DNA from: Pseudomonas putida
GTDB taxonomy: Bacteria > Pseudomonadota > Gammaproteobacteria > Pseudomonadales > Pseudomonadaceae
DNA: 64,000 bases
Direction of reading: 5' to 3'
NCBI RefSeq assembly: GCF_002906855.1
Contig: NZ_MINI01000028.1
Span: 1,922,001-1,986,000, forward strand
Below the pieces are notes generated by a model that searched no databases, was not told the origin of the DNA, and saw only the letters and a program-made list of their open reading frames with translations. Below, in pieces: positions 43,590-53,334 of the stretch (positions are counted from its first letter, which is position 1; each line of letters starts with the position of its first letter). The position numbers and the translations under genes are program-made.

Positions 43590-44482
43590 ACAACAAGACA
43601 ACGATTGCTGCGTTGCTGATCGGCCTGGGCCTGGCCTGGGCAAACTTGGTCACGGCGCAGGAAGCATTCCCGACCCCCGATAAAGCGGTCGAAGCGTTCG
43701 TCCAGGCGCTGGGCGTCGAGCATGCCGACGAAGCGCGCCTGGGGCAGTTGCTCGGTGATGACTGGCGCACCTACATACCACGTGGCGGTGTGCAACGCAG
43801 TGATGTCGATACCTTCCTGGCGCAGTACAAGGCCGAGCATCAGATCGACAAGCAGGGCGACAACAAGGCCATCCTCGCCGTGGGCCCCGATCACTGGACC
43901 TTGCCCATTCCGCTCACCAAGGCGACCAACGGCTGGCGCTTCGACCTCAAGGCCGGCAGTGCCGAAATCCGCGCCCGGCGCATCGGCCGCAACGAACTGG
44001 CCGCCTTGCAGTCGGTGCTCGCCTATCACGATGCACAGATGGACTACGCCTCGAAGGACCGCAACGGCAACGGCGCGCTGGAATATGCCCAGCAGATCTT
44101 CAGCACGCCCGGCAAGCATGACGGGCTGTTCTGGGAAGATGAAGAGGGCGGCGAAGTCAGCCCGCTGGGGCCGCTGTTCGGCAACGATGTGGTGGGTGAT
44201 GCCTGGTACGGCTACCACTTCCACATCCTCGATGCCCAGGGCCCGTCGGCACCAGGTGGCGCCTATAGCTACCTGATCGGCAACCAGATGAGCCGTGGCT
44301 TCGCCCTGGTCGCCTGGCCGGCGAAATACAACGACAGTGGTGTCATGAGCTTCATGATCAGCCACGACGGCCAGGTGTTCGAAAAGGACCTGGGGCCGCA
44401 GGGCGACAAGATTGCCAAGGCCATGAAGCGCTTTGACCCGGATGACAGCTGGAAAGAAGTAGACGTCAACGCCAGCGAATGA
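43586..44482 (+). CDS. DUF2950 exported protein
   Basis: A 298-residue protein with an N-terminal signal (LLIGLGLAWANLVTAQE) and DUF2950 features (DYASKDRNGNGALEYAQQIFSTPGKHDGLFW; GYHFHILDAQGP; GFALVAWPAKY). It is translationally coupled to the DUF3300 gene. Location periplasmic; function unknown. Confidence 0.9.
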   Translation: MNNKTTIAALLIGLGLAWANLVTAQEAFPTPDKAVEAFVQALGVEHADEARLGQLLGDDWRTYIPRGGVQRSDVDTFLAQYKAEHQIDKQGDNKAILAVGPDHWTLPIPLTKATNGWRFDLKAGSAEIRARRIGRNELAALQSVLAYHDAQMDYASKDRNGNGALEYAQQIFSTPGKHDGLFWEDEEGGEVSPLGPLFGNDVVGDAWYGYHFHILDAQGPSAPGGAYSYLIGNQMSRGFALVAWPAKYNDSGVMSFMISHDGQVFEKDLGPQGDKIAKAMKRFDPDDSWKEVDVNASE

Positions 44483-44721
44483 CGGCCAGCGCGCGCACCG
44501 CCGGCTGGGTGAAAACTACCCAGTGCTGTTCCGCTTTGGTGCGCGTGCGCCTCAAAACAGGTCTTGACGCACAGATTGCATTCTTCAAGTCGATAAAAAG
44601 TGTGCAGAGCGAACAGGGATGGTTGTGCCGGTTGCCCGCAAATTTTCCGTTTTTCGCGGTTAGCAAAAGCGGCTCGCATATTGCTCCCCCTAGTCGCAAC
44701 GACAACCCGGAGCACCGTGCC

Positions 44722-45987
44722 ATGAGCTCACCTACCGAATTTCCGCTATGCGAAGCCCCGCCATCGTCGCGCAAGGGGCTGCTGCCCATTGCCATGGTGC
44801 TGTTCAGCTTTACCTTCTTCACCGGCACCATGTTCGCTGGCGGCAAGCTGGGCATGGCCTTCAACTTCGTCGACATGCTGTGGGTCGCCGCCATCGGCAA
44901 CACGCTGCTGGCGTTGTACGCTGCGGCCCTGGCCTTCATCGCCTCGCGCAGTGGCTTGAACACCGTACTGATGGGGCGCTTTTGTTTCGGCGAGGCGGGC
45001 AGCCGGCTTTCCGACTTTATCCTGGGCTTCGCCGAGCTGGGCTGGTACGCCTGGGGCACCGCGACCGTGGCGATCGTGTTAGTCAAGTTGCTGGGCTTGG
45101 CGGGCGGGTTCACCGTACCGCTGATGGTGCTTTTCGGCCTGGGCTTCAGCATCACCGCGATCATCGGCTTCAAGGGCCTGGACTTGCTGTCGCGGGTGTC
45201 GGTGCCGCTGATGTTCGCGCTGCTGCTGGTGTCGATGTACATCGCCACCGCCGATGCCGGGGGCTTTGCCGGCCTTGCGGCAGTGGTACCCCACGAAACC
45301 ATGACCTTCTCGGCAGCGGTGACCATGGTTTTCGGCACCTTCGCCAGCGGGGCCACCCAGGCCACCAACTGGACCCGGCTGTCGCGCAGCGGGCGGGTGG
45401 CGGTAGTGGCCAGCATCGTTGCCTTTTTGCTCGGCAACGGCCTGATGGTCGTCGCCGGGGCATGGTGCGCGATGGTCTACCAGCAGGCCGACATCGTCGA
45501 AGTGATGATGCTGCAAGGCCTGTCGTTCGCGGCGGTGGTGATGCTCTGCCTGAACCTCTGGACCATTCAGGGGCCGACCATCTACAACGTCTCGGCAGCT
45601 GCCTGCCACTTGCTGCGCAGCGAGCGCCGACGCACCGCCACGCTGGTCGCGGCAGCCGTGGGTATCGTGCTGGCGATCGGCGGCATGTATGAAATGCTGA
45701 TCCCGTTTCTGGTGCTGTTGGGCTCGATCATTCCGCCTGTGGGCGGGGTGATCATGGCCGACTTCTGGTATCGCCACCGCGGCAAGTACCCGGCGCTGGC
45801 CTCGGTGCAGCTGCCGCGCTACAACCTCCTGGGCCTTGGGGCCTATGCGCTGGGTGCGGTGCTGGCCTATGCCTCGCCGTGGGTCGCGCCACTGGTGGGT
45901 ATTGGCGCCTCGGCCCTGTGCTACATCGTCCTGCTTGAAATCAGCGGCCGGCGCCGGGCGCTGGGCCAGGCGGGCGTCGAGCCGTGA
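44722..45987 (+). CDS. codB: Cytosine permease-type NCS1 transporter
   Basis: A 421-residue, 12-span transporter of the NCS1 family (GLLPIAMVLFSFTFFTGTMFAGGKLG; SGATQATNWTRLSRSGR). Co-transcription with codA makes cytosine or a related pyrimidine/purine base the likely substrate. ATG 44722 opens directly before the first span; the longer open frame covers the promoter gap. The stop overlaps the PucR gene's GTG start. Confidence 0.88.
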   Translation: MSSPTEFPLCEAPPSSRKGLLPIAMVLFSFTFFTGTMFAGGKLGMAFNFVDMLWVAAIGNTLLALYAAALAFIASRSGLNTVLMGRFCFGEAGSRLSDFILGFAELGWYAWGTATVAIVLVKLLGLAGGFTVPLMVLFGLGFSITAIIGFKGLDLLSRVSVPLMFALLLVSMYIATADAGGFAGLAAVVPHETMTFSAAVTMVFGTFASGATQATNWTRLSRSGRVAVVASIVAFLLGNGLMVVAGAWCAMVYQQADIVEVMMLQGLSFAAVVMLCLNLWTIQGPTIYNVSAAACHLLRSERRRTATLVAAAVGIVLAIGGMYEMLIPFLVLLGSIIPPVGGVIMADFWYRHRGKYPALASVQLPRYNLLGLGAYALGAVLAYASPWVAPLVGIGASALCYIVLLEISGRRRALGQAGVEP

Positions 45988-47201
45988 GCCTGGCGCTGGA
46001 CGAGATCCTGCACTTGCCGGGCCTGCAGGAGATGACCGTGCGCGCCGGTGCACGCAACCTGCAGCGGCGGGTGCGCTGGCCTTACGTGGCGGAGAACGAA
46101 GGCATCGCCGAGTGGGTAATGGGCGGCGAACTGGTGTTCGTCACCGGCATCAACCACCCGCGTGGCGAGGCCAACCTGCTGAGCCTGGTCGAGGACGGCG
46201 AGGCGGTGGGCATTGCCGGGATGGTGATCCTCACGGGCGGCACCTTCATCCAGACCATCCCGCCGGCAGTGATCGCCCGTGCCGAACAATTGGGCCTGCC
46301 ATTGATCGAGCAGCCCTATGCCCTGAAGATGGTGATCGTTACTCACCTGATCGGCACGGCCCTGGTGCAGATGAGCCAGGTGCGCCGGTCGCGTAACGAC
46401 ATCCTCGGCCAGTTGCTCAGCGGCGACTACCCGAGCCTGGCCATTGTCCGCCAGCGTGCGGCGCACCTTGAACTGGCACTGGATGAGCCGCGTCGCGTGG
46501 TGGCGCTGCGTTTGCTGCACGTTGAGCCGTTGTTCGAGCGCCATGGCCTGGCCGAGGGCGAGCGCCTCTGGCAGGCTACCCGCCAGGCCCTGGAAGACCG
46601 GCTCGAGTCCTGGTGTCGCGAACGACCGGGGACGGTCACCGCGCAACTGCCAGGCGACCTGCAGGTGCTGCTGCTGGTGGATGCCGCCGACTTGCCGATG
46701 TGCTTGGCCACACTGCACCGACAACTGAGCGCGGTGGTGGGCGAGCTGGCGCTGTACATGGGCCTGTCGAGCCTGGCTGCCGATTGCGCACACTACCGCC
46801 AGGCGCTCAGCGAGGCGCGACAGGCCCTGGAGGTGGCGCAGCACCTGCACCCGGCCAACGGCTTCTGCGATTTCAGCGAGCTGGGTGTGCTGCGCCTGCT
46901 GCAAGGCATCGTCGACCGTTCGCTGATCGATGACTTTGTCGCCCAGACCCTGGGCCCGCTGATCACCCCTGGGCGCAAGCAGCCGCATGTACTGGTGCAT
47001 ACCCTCGACGCCCTGCTCAAGGAAAACGGCAACGGCCTCAAGGCAGCCCAGCGCCTGGGCCTGCACCGCAACACCATCAACCAGCGCATTCAACGTATCG
47101 AACAACTGAGCGGGCAGTCCCTCGACGACCCGCTGTTTCGCATGAACGCTTCTGTCGCCATGCTTGTGTGGCGCATGAACGAAGACCACGGTAAGGAGTA
47201 A
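45984..47201 (+). CDS. PucR-family transcriptional regulator
   Basis: A 405-residue regulator: N-terminal PucR domain ([30 protein letters not shown]), central linker and C-terminal CdaR-type helix-turn-helix ([39 protein letters not shown]). It starts at GTG 45984 within the codB stop (GTGA) and is followed four bases later by codA, so permease, regulator and deaminase form one operon. It probably responds to the base or its product. Confidence 0.9.
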   Translation: MSLALDEILHLPGLQEMTVRAGARNLQRRVRWPYVAENEGIAEWVMGGELVFVTGINHPRGEANLLSLVEDGEAVGIAGMVILTGGTFIQTIPPAVIARAEQLGLPLIEQPYALKMVIVTHLIGTALVQMSQVRRSRNDILGQLLSGDYPSLAIVRQRAAHLELALDEPRRVVALRLLHVEPLFERHGLAEGERLWQATRQALEDRLESWCRERPGTVTAQLPGDLQVLLLVDAADLPMCLATLHRQLSAVVGELALYMGLSSLAADCAHYRQALSEARQALEVAQHLHPANGFCDFSELGVLRLLQGIVDRSLIDDFVAQTLGPLITPGRKQPHVLVHTLDALLKENGNGLKAAQRLGLHRNTINQRIQRIEQLSGQSLDDPLFRMNASVAMLVWRMNEDHGKE

Positions 47202-47205
47202 CGCC

Positions 47206-48447
47206 ATGAACATCATCAACGCCCGCCTGCGTGGCAAGAACGGTCTGTTCCGCATCGAACTGGACGGCGAGCGCATCGCCGCCATCGCGCCACAGGCCGA
47301 CCTGGCCGCGCCGGCCAGCCCGGAAGACCTGGACGCCCAGCAGAACCTGGTGGTGGCGCCCTTCGTCGAGCCGCACATCCACCTCGACGCCACCCTCACT
47401 GCCGGTGAGCCGAAGTGGAACATGAGCGGCACCTTGTTCGAAGGCATCGAGCGCTGGGCCGAACGCAAGGCAATCACCACCCACGACGACATCAAGACCC
47501 GCGCCAAGAAAACCATCGGCATGCTGGTGGATCATGGCATCCAGCACGTGCGCACCCATGTCGACGTCACCGACCCCAAGCTCATCGCGCTCAAGGCCAT
47601 GGTCGAGGTGCGCGAGGAAGTGCGCCATCTGATCGACCTGCAGATCGTCGCCTTCCCCCAGGAGGGCATCGAGTCGTACGCCAATGGCCGGGCGTTGATG
47701 ACCGAGGCGGTGGCCATGGGCGCCGACGTGGTCGGCGGCATTCCGCATTTCGAGAACACCCGCGACCAGGGCGTGTCGTCGATCAAGTTCCTGATGGACC
47801 TGGCCGAACGTACCGGCTGCCTGGTGGACGTGCATTGCGATGAAACCGACGACCCGCAGTCGCGCTTTCTCGAAGTGCTGGCCGAAGAGGCACGGGTGCG
47901 CGGCATGGGCGCACGGGTGACCGCCAGCCATACCACGGCCATGGGCTCGTACGACAATGCCTACTGCTCCAAGCTGTTCCGCCTGCTGAAGATGTCGGGC
48001 ATCAACTTCGTCTCGTGCCCCACCGAAAGCATCCACCTGCAGGGTCGCTTCGACAGCTACCCCAAGCGCCGCGGGCTGACCCGCGTGGCCGAAATCGACC
48101 GCGCCGGGATGAACGTGTGCTTCGGCCAGGACTCCATCGTCGACCCGTGGTACCCGCTGGGCAATGGCAATATCCTGCGCATTCTCGAAGCCGGGCTGCA
48201 CATCTGCCACATGCTCGGCTACGAAGACCTGCAACGCAGCCTGGACCTGATCACCGATAACAGTGCCCGCACCCTCAACCTTGGCGAGCGATATGGCATC
48301 GAGGTCGGCCGGCCGGCCAACCTGCTGCTGCTGTCGGCGCCGGATGACTACGAGATGGTCCGCAGCCAGGGCCATGCGCTGGTGTCGGTGCGCAACGGCA
48401 AGGTGTTGATGCGCCGCACGCCAGCGCAGGTCGAACGCTTTGCCTGA
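47206..48447 (+). CDS. codA: Cytosine deaminase
   Basis: A 413-residue amidohydrolase converting cytosine to uracil. Metal and catalytic residues are visible: His57/His59 (EPHIHLD), Gln152 (FPQEG), His210 with Glu213 ([10 protein letters not shown]), His242 ([11 protein letters not shown]) and Asp309 (CFGQDS). The residue after Asp309, Asp314 in E. coli CodA, is Ser310, which lines the substrate pocket, so substrate preference (cytosine, isocytosine, isoguanine, 5-substituted analogues) may differ from E. coli. It closes the codB-pucR-codA operon. Confidence 0.92.
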   Translation: MNIINARLRGKNGLFRIELDGERIAAIAPQADLAAPASPEDLDAQQNLVVAPFVEPHIHLDATLTAGEPKWNMSGTLFEGIERWAERKAITTHDDIKTRAKKTIGMLVDHGIQHVRTHVDVTDPKLIALKAMVEVREEVRHLIDLQIVAFPQEGIESYANGRALMTEAVAMGADVVGGIPHFENTRDQGVSSIKFLMDLAERTGCLVDVHCDETDDPQSRFLEVLAEEARVRGMGARVTASHTTAMGSYDNAYCSKLFRLLKMSGINFVSCPTESIHLQGRFDSYPKRRGLTRVAEIDRAGMNVCFGQDSIVDPWYPLGNGNILRILEAGLHICHMLGYEDLQRSLDLITDNSARTLNLGERYGIEVGRPANLLLLSAPDDYEMVRSQGHALVSVRNGKVLMRRTPAQVERFA

Positions 48448-48538
48448 CAGTTTGCGCGAGCGGCAATCAAGCACGCATTGGTGAAATACACGAGCGGCAA
48501 AGCCTGTGATAATGGAGGGGAATCACAAGGGCCACGCC

Positions 48539-48952
48539 ATGCTGACCATCTCCAATAACGTGCATCTGCCCGATGCCGAAATCGAACTGAGCTACATCCG
48601 CGCGCAGGGCGCCGGTGGGCAGAATGTCAACAAGGTGTCCAGCGCCGTGCACCTGCGCTTCGACATTCCCGCTTCGTCGCTGCCCGCGTTCTACAAGGAG
48701 CGGCTGCTGGCGCTGCGGGACAGTCGCATCACCGCCGACGGCGTGTTGATCATCAAGGCCCAGCAGTATCGAACCCAGGAGCAGAACCGCGCTGACGCAC
48801 TGGCGCGCCTTGCCGAGTTGATCATCACGGCCGGCAAGACCGAGAAGAAGCGCCGCCCCACCAAGCCGACCCTCGGCTCGAAGACCCGCCGCCTCGATGG
48901 CAAAGCCAGGCGCAGCACGGTCAAGGCGGGCCGGGGCAAGGTGGAGTTCTAG
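48539..48952 (+). CDS. arfB: ArfB, alternative ribosome-rescue peptidyl-tRNA hydrolase
   Basis: A 137-residue class I release-factor-like protein with GGQ (26-28, in [21 protein letters not shown]) and the basic disordered C-terminal tail ([16 protein letters not shown] to GRGKVEF) that enters the mRNA channel of stalled ribosomes. There is no stop-codon-recognition domain. ATG 48539 is the family start. Confidence 0.93.
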   Translation: MLTISNNVHLPDAEIELSYIRAQGAGGQNVNKVSSAVHLRFDIPASSLPAFYKERLLALRDSRITADGVLIIKAQQYRTQEQNRADALARLAELIITAGKTEKKRRPTKPTLGSKTRRLDGKARRSTVKAGRGKVEF

Positions 48953-48981
48953 GCGCATCAGGAAAAATGCGGCGACCTCGC

Positions 48982-49836
48982 CTAGCGCCCCAGCAGCTGC
49001 CCCACCAGCCACTGCCCCGCGGGCCCCAGCGCCCGCTGGCGCGACCAGGCCACATCCATGGCCACCCGCCGCGGGTAACCGGCCATGGGCAACTCCACCA
49101 GGCCACTGCCGAAGCGCGCCACCAGCGCCTTGGGCAGTTCGGCCCAGCCGAAGCCGCGCACGGCGAACTCCAGCAAGGTCAGGTAGTCCGGCGCCGACCA
49201 GGCCTGGCCGTGGCCATGGGGCAGGCTCGGGGCGTAGGTCTTGATGTACAGCTGGCGTTCGTTTTCCAGGTGCTGCGGTTGCAACGCCGGCAGCTTCGCC
49301 AGCGGGTGTTCGCTGCTGACATAGAGGCAGAACTCCGCCTGCTCGGGCAGCCGCGCCACGCTGACATCTGCAGGGTAACGGTCCTGCGCGGCGAGGATGC
49401 CGATGTGCGCCAGGCCTTGCTGCACCAAGTCGATCACGTCGGCATCTTCGGACGGGCCGCAGCGCAGCTCGGTGTGCGGGTAGTGTTCGGCGAAGCGGCC
49501 CATCGCCGCGCCCTGGAAGGTCACGCTGTAGCTGTCGGACATCACCACTGACACCAGCGGTTCAACCTGGTCAGCCAGGCGCACGGCCAAGGCATCCAGT
49601 TTGGCGCTGGCATCGAGGATCGCCTCGACGTGGTTCAGCACCTGATGGCCGGCGGCATTGAGCGTCGGGTGACGACCGGCGCGGTCGAACAGGGGGCAAC
49701 CGATGTCGGCCTCGAAGTTGGCGATGGCGATGCTGATGGTCGACTGGCTCTTGCGCAGTTTGCGTGCGGCAGCAGAGAACGAGCCGAGGGCGGCGGCTTC
49801 GACAAAGGCGACGAGGGCTTCGGGGGAGTAGCGCAT
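48982..49836 (-). CDS. LysR-family transcriptional regulator
   Basis: A 284-residue regulator starting MRYSPEALVAFVEAAALGSFSAAARKLRKSQSTIS, then a LysR ligand domain. It lies downstream of the MFS/dehydrogenase pair on the same strand, at the edge of the catabolic regulon at 50-59 kb, and might regulate it. Confidence 0.9.
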   Translation of the reverse strand: MRYSPEALVAFVEAAALGSFSAAARKLRKSQSTISIAIANFEADIGCPLFDRAGRHPTLNAAGHQVLNHVEAILDASAKLDALAVRLADQVEPLVSVVMSDSYSVTFQGAAMGRFAEHYPHTELRCGPSEDADVIDLVQQGLAHIGILAAQDRYPADVSVARLPEQAEFCLYVSSEHPLAKLPALQPQHLENERQLYIKTYAPSLPHGHGQAWSAPDYLTLLEFAVRGFGWAELPKALVARFGSGLVELPMAGYPRRVAMDVAWSRQRALGPAGQWLVGQLLGR

Positions 49837-49964
49837 GGGTATCGATAAAAACCATGGATGAATGGCCATGAGTATCGATCCGGTCAACGTGCGAGGCAAG
49901 CATGCGCTTGGCAGATGCCCACGTTCCCTGCGGAAGGTGGGCATCGCAGCGCTACGGCCAGGGC

Positions 49965-51293
49965 TTACTTTGCGCCTGCCACGCTAGCGGCTTCAGCCTG
50001 CTCGCGCTGGCGCTTGCGGCCGATCACCAGTACACCCATGGCGGCCAGGGTGCACAGTGTCGCCAGGGGCATCAATGCCAGGGCGTAGCTGTTGGTGGCG
50101 TCGTGGATGGCACCGTAGACGTTGACCATCAGGCCGCCGCCGATCAGGTTGGCCATGGCGCCGACGGCCGCCAGCCCGGCGGCTGCGGTGGACGAGGACA
50201 GCCAGCCGGAGACCAGTGCCCAGAAGGGGCCCTTCATCGAATAGGCACCCACCAGCACCATGGTCAGCATCACCACCGTGGCTGGCAGCGAAGAGGTGAA
50301 CAGCGTCATCAGCAGGCCAGCGGCGATCAGCAGCATGGTCATCGCGGTGTGCCAGCGGCGCTCGCCGCTGCGGTCGGAGCTGCGCCCCCAGATGATCATC
50401 GCAACCGAGGCTACGCCATACGGGATGGCATTGACCAGGCCGATCTCCATGGCGCTGAGGCCGAAGGTTTTCAGCAGTTGCGGTGCCCAGACGCTCATGG
50501 TGCTACCGGCGGCGGAAGCCCCGGAGTAGATCAGCGCCAGTACCCAGATGTCCTTGTGGCGCAGCAACTTCCACAGCGAAATATGGCCGATGGCGGTCTT
50601 CTTGGCGGCCTCGGTCGCCAGGCGTTGGGTGAGCCAGCCGCGTTGCTCGTCGCTCAGCCACTTGGCCTGTTCTGGGCGGTCGGTCAGTACGAACAGGCAG
50701 GCGATGCCCAGCAGGACTGCCGGGATGCCTTCGAGGATGAACAGCCAGTGCCAGCCGCGCATGCCCATCCAGCCATCCAGGCTCAGCAGCAGGCCGGACA
50801 GTGGTGAGCCGATGAAGTTGGCGGCCGGGATCGCCACCATGAACAGCGCCACCATGCGTGCGCGGTAGGCAGACGGCAACCAGTAGGTGAGGTACAGCAG
50901 CACGCCGGGGAAGAAACCAGCTTCGGCAGCGCCAAGCAGGAAGCGCATCACGTACAGCGAGTTGGCGCCCTGGACGAACGCCGTGCCAGCTGAAATCAGT
51001 CCCCAGGTGATCATGATGCGGGCGATCCAGATCCGCGCGCCATACCGTTGCATGGCCAGGTTGCTGGGCACTTCAACCAGGAAGTAGGAGAAGAAGAACA
51101 GGCTGCTGGCGAAACCGAAGACCTTGGCCGAGAGTTCCAGGTCGTGGTTCATCTGCAGCGAAGCCATGCCGATGTTGCCGCGATCGATGATCGCGATCAG
51201 GTAGCAGACGATCAGAAAAGGTAGCAGGCGCCAGGCAACACGGCGCATGGTGCTGCGTTCGAGCTCGTCCGGCGTGGATGTCACTGAAGTCAT
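49965..51293 (-). CDS. MFS transporter, anion:cation symporter (ACS) family
   Basis: A 442-residue, 12-span permease with the ACS-type opening RRVAWRLLPFLIVCYLIAIIDRGNIGMA and paired half-transporters. ACS members import hexuronates, tartrate, phthalate or related organic acids. It lies 82 bases after the 2-hydroxyacid dehydrogenase on the same strand, so both are probably transcribed from the promoter at 52.4 kb. Confidence 0.9.
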   Translation of the reverse strand: MTSVTSTPDELERSTMRRVAWRLLPFLIVCYLIAIIDRGNIGMASLQMNHDLELSAKVFGFASSLFFFSYFLVEVPSNLAMQRYGARIWIARIMITWGLISAGTAFVQGANSLYVMRFLLGAAEAGFFPGVLLYLTYWLPSAYRARMVALFMVAIPAANFIGSPLSGLLLSLDGWMGMRGWHWLFILEGIPAVLLGIACLFVLTDRPEQAKWLSDEQRGWLTQRLATEAAKKTAIGHISLWKLLRHKDIWVLALIYSGASAAGSTMSVWAPQLLKTFGLSAMEIGLVNAIPYGVASVAMIIWGRSSDRSGERRWHTAMTMLLIAAGLLMTLFTSSLPATVVMLTMVLVGAYSMKGPFWALVSGWLSSSTAAAGLAAVGAMANLIGGGLMVNVYGAIHDATNSYALALMPLATLCTLAAMGVLVIGRKRQREQAEAASVAGAK

Positions 51294-51375
51294 GAGGCTC
51301 TCCAATTGTTTTTTTTCTGGAGTGACGCGTGGTGAAAGGCGCCCCCTCTCACGAAGCGGCGCGGGAGGGCTGCAA

Positions 51376-52353
51376 TCAGCTGTCAATCAGGTGGCGGTTG
51401 ACCACGCAACGAGGATCCAGGGCATTGCCCGCCAGGATATCCAGAACCTGCCTCACGCAGACCAGACCGACACGGTCTCGGGCTTCGGTGGTGTTGGCGC
51501 CGACGTGCGGCGTGGCGACCAGGGTCGGCAAGCCCCACAGCGGGCTGTCGGCCGGTGGTGGCTCTGGGTGGAAGGTGTCCAGGCCAGCACCGGCAAGGCG
51601 GCGCTCGCTCAGTGCTTGTACCAAGGCGTCCGTGTCGATCAGTTCACCGCGGGCAGTGTTGATCAGGATGGTGCCCGGGCGCATGCGCGCGAGTTGGTCA
51701 GCACCGATCAGACTGTGATTGGTCTCGGTCAGCGGGCAGTGCAGGCTGATGATATCGCTTTCGGCCAGCAGGCGATCAAAATCCTCTTCACGCTCGACAT
51801 GGGCGCGCGCTGGCAGCTGCTTGAGGTAAGGGTCGAACACTTTGACCTTCATGCGTAGCGGCGCCACCAGGTCCATCAGAACGCTGCCGATCGATCCCAG
51901 GCCAATCAGGCCCAAGGTCTTGCCGGACAGCTCGATGCCGTTGGCCGAAGCCTTGTCCCAGTGACCTTCACGCATACGCGCATCGAGCAGGGCGGTCTGG
52001 CGGGCGACGCTGAACATCAGGGCAAAGGCATGCTCGGCCACCGACTGTGCGTTGGCACCTACCGCGATCGACACCGGTACCCCGCGCTCGGCGGCGGCCT
52101 GGATATCGATGGTGTTGAAGCCGACACCGTGCTTGGCGATCAGCTTCAGCTTCGCGCTGGCCTCGATCATGCCGCGGGTCAGGCTGCCTTGGCGAACCAC
52201 GATGGCGTCGGGCTGCTCCGCGCGAATGATGGCTACCAGCTCTTCTTCCGGAAGGTAGGGCGTGGTGGGGACGACCCGGACGCCCTGGTCGGCGGCAAGT
52301 TTCATGGCCTCGGAGGCAAGTTCGGGGCCGGTAAGCAGAATGGTACGGGGCAT
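51376..52353 (-). CDS. D-2-hydroxyacid dehydrogenase (phosphoglycerate-dehydrogenase-like)
   Basis: A 325-residue NAD-dependent dehydrogenase: Rossmann loop GLIGLGSIG, catalytic Arg in INTARGELID, Glu in TFHPEPP, and His in ATPHVGANT. Short length and no ACT domain argue for a catabolic D-2-hydroxyacid (or 2-ketoacid reducing) role rather than serine synthesis. Divergent from the RraA-like aldolase gene, with a shared control region. Confidence 0.9.
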   Translation of the reverse strand: MPRTILLTGPELASEAMKLAADQGVRVVPTTPYLPEEELVAIIRAEQPDAIVVRQGSLTRGMIEASAKLKLIAKHGVGFNTIDIQAAAERGVPVSIAVGANAQSVAEHAFALMFSVARQTALLDARMREGHWDKASANGIELSGKTLGLIGLGSIGSVLMDLVAPLRMKVKVFDPYLKQLPARAHVEREEDFDRLLAESDIISLHCPLTETNHSLIGADQLARMRPGTILINTARGELIDTDALVQALSERRLAGAGLDTFHPEPPPADSPLWGLPTLVATPHVGANTTEARDRVGLVCVRQVLDILAGNALDPRCVVNRHLIDS

Positions 52354-52424
52354 CGTGAACACCTTTTTATTGTCAGGGCAGTCGCTGTAGCTCGGCGCCA
52401 GCGATGGTGTGACCCTATCATAAT

Positions 52425-52439
52425 GAAACGTCGTTGCAA
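52425..52439 (-). promoter_or_regulatory. Candidate regulon operator, site 1
   Basis: GAAACGTCGTTGCAA, preceded by ATAAT, lies between the divergent 2-hydroxyacid dehydrogenase and RraA-like genes. It fits the pattern GAAAYGNNRTTSCAA shared with 56941-56955 and 57046-57060. Confidence 0.5.
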
Positions 52440-52576
52440 GGAAATAAATTTTCTCGCTCTTATACCTGGAGATAATCGGTAAAAAACCGATTGATAAATG
52501 ATTATTGCAATGACATTCTAAAAACAGATTCGGCGGCCGCCGATGACACCGAATAAAATCAATAGAGGTATGTCAC

Positions 52577-53254
52577 ATGAGCATTGGCTTCCAAGTGCTT
52601 GAGCGCACGCGCAAAATTGGCGAAGAATGGGTTGGCCGCTACCGTGAGGTTCCGGTCGCTAACGTCAGCGACTCGATGAACCGCATGACCGCAGGCGGTG
52701 CCCGTCTGCGTCCCATGCATCGCGAAGGCGTGCTGTGTGGTCCGGCCCTCACCGTCAAGGCGCGTCCAGGTGACAACCTCATGCTGCACTACGCCCTGGA
52801 CATCGCTCAGCCGGGCGATGTGATCGTGGTCGATGCCGGCGGCGACCTGACCAACGCCCTGATCGGCGAAATGATGGTGGCCTATGCAGTCAAGCGCGGT
52901 GTGGCGGGCATCGTCATCAATGGCGCCATCCGGGATGCGGCCAATATTGGTGCCGGTGACTTTCCGTTGTTCGCCGCCGGTGTGTCGCACCGTGGCCCCT
53001 ACAAGGACGGCCCGGGCGAGATCAACGTGCCGATTGCCATTGATGGTATGGTGATCGAGCCGGGCGACCTGATGATCGGCGATGAGGATGGTTTGCTATG
53101 CATCCCGTACGACCAGGTTGCCGATGTCTATGCCCGTGCCACGGCCAAGCATGCTGCCGAAACTGCTCAGATGGAGCATATTGCCCAAGGCACCAACGAC
53201 CGCTCCTGGGTCATTGAGTCCTTGAAGAAGAAAGGCTGCCTGCTGCCAGGTTGA
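52577..53254 (+). CDS. RraA-like / HMG aldolase family protein
   Basis: A 225-residue protein of the 4-hydroxy-4-methyl-2-oxoglutarate/4-carboxy-4-hydroxy-2-oxoadipate aldolase and RraA superfamily (VDAGGDLTNALIGEMMVAYAVKRG; GIVINGAIRDAANI with the binding Arg-Asp; FAAGVSHRGPYKDGPGEIN). The cluster, not the sequence, suggests an aldolase in organic-acid catabolism, splitting pyruvate or oxaloacetate from a hydroxy-keto acid. Exact substrate unknown. Confidence 0.85.
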   Translation: MSIGFQVLERTRKIGEEWVGRYREVPVANVSDSMNRMTAGGARLRPMHREGVLCGPALTVKARPGDNLMLHYALDIAQPGDVIVVDAGGDLTNALIGEMMVAYAVKRGVAGIVINGAIRDAANIGAGDFPLFAAGVSHRGPYKDGPGEINVPIAIDGMVIEPGDLMIGDEDGLLCIPYDQVADVYARATAKHAAETAQMEHIAQGTNDRSWVIESLKKKGCLLPG

Positions 53255-53265
53255 CCCCTTGACCT

Positions 53266-53294
53266 GCTGCGCACCTTGCGATGGGGTGCGCAGC
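53266..53294 (+). terminator. Hairpin after the RraA-like gene
   Basis: GCTGCGCACC (53266-53275) pairs perfectly with GGTGCGCAGC (53285-53294), 12 bases after the stop; no T-run. Confidence 0.6.
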
Positions 53295-53334
53295 GGGCGC
53301 TGGGCTGGCGCGGGTCTAATGAGGATTCGCAGAC

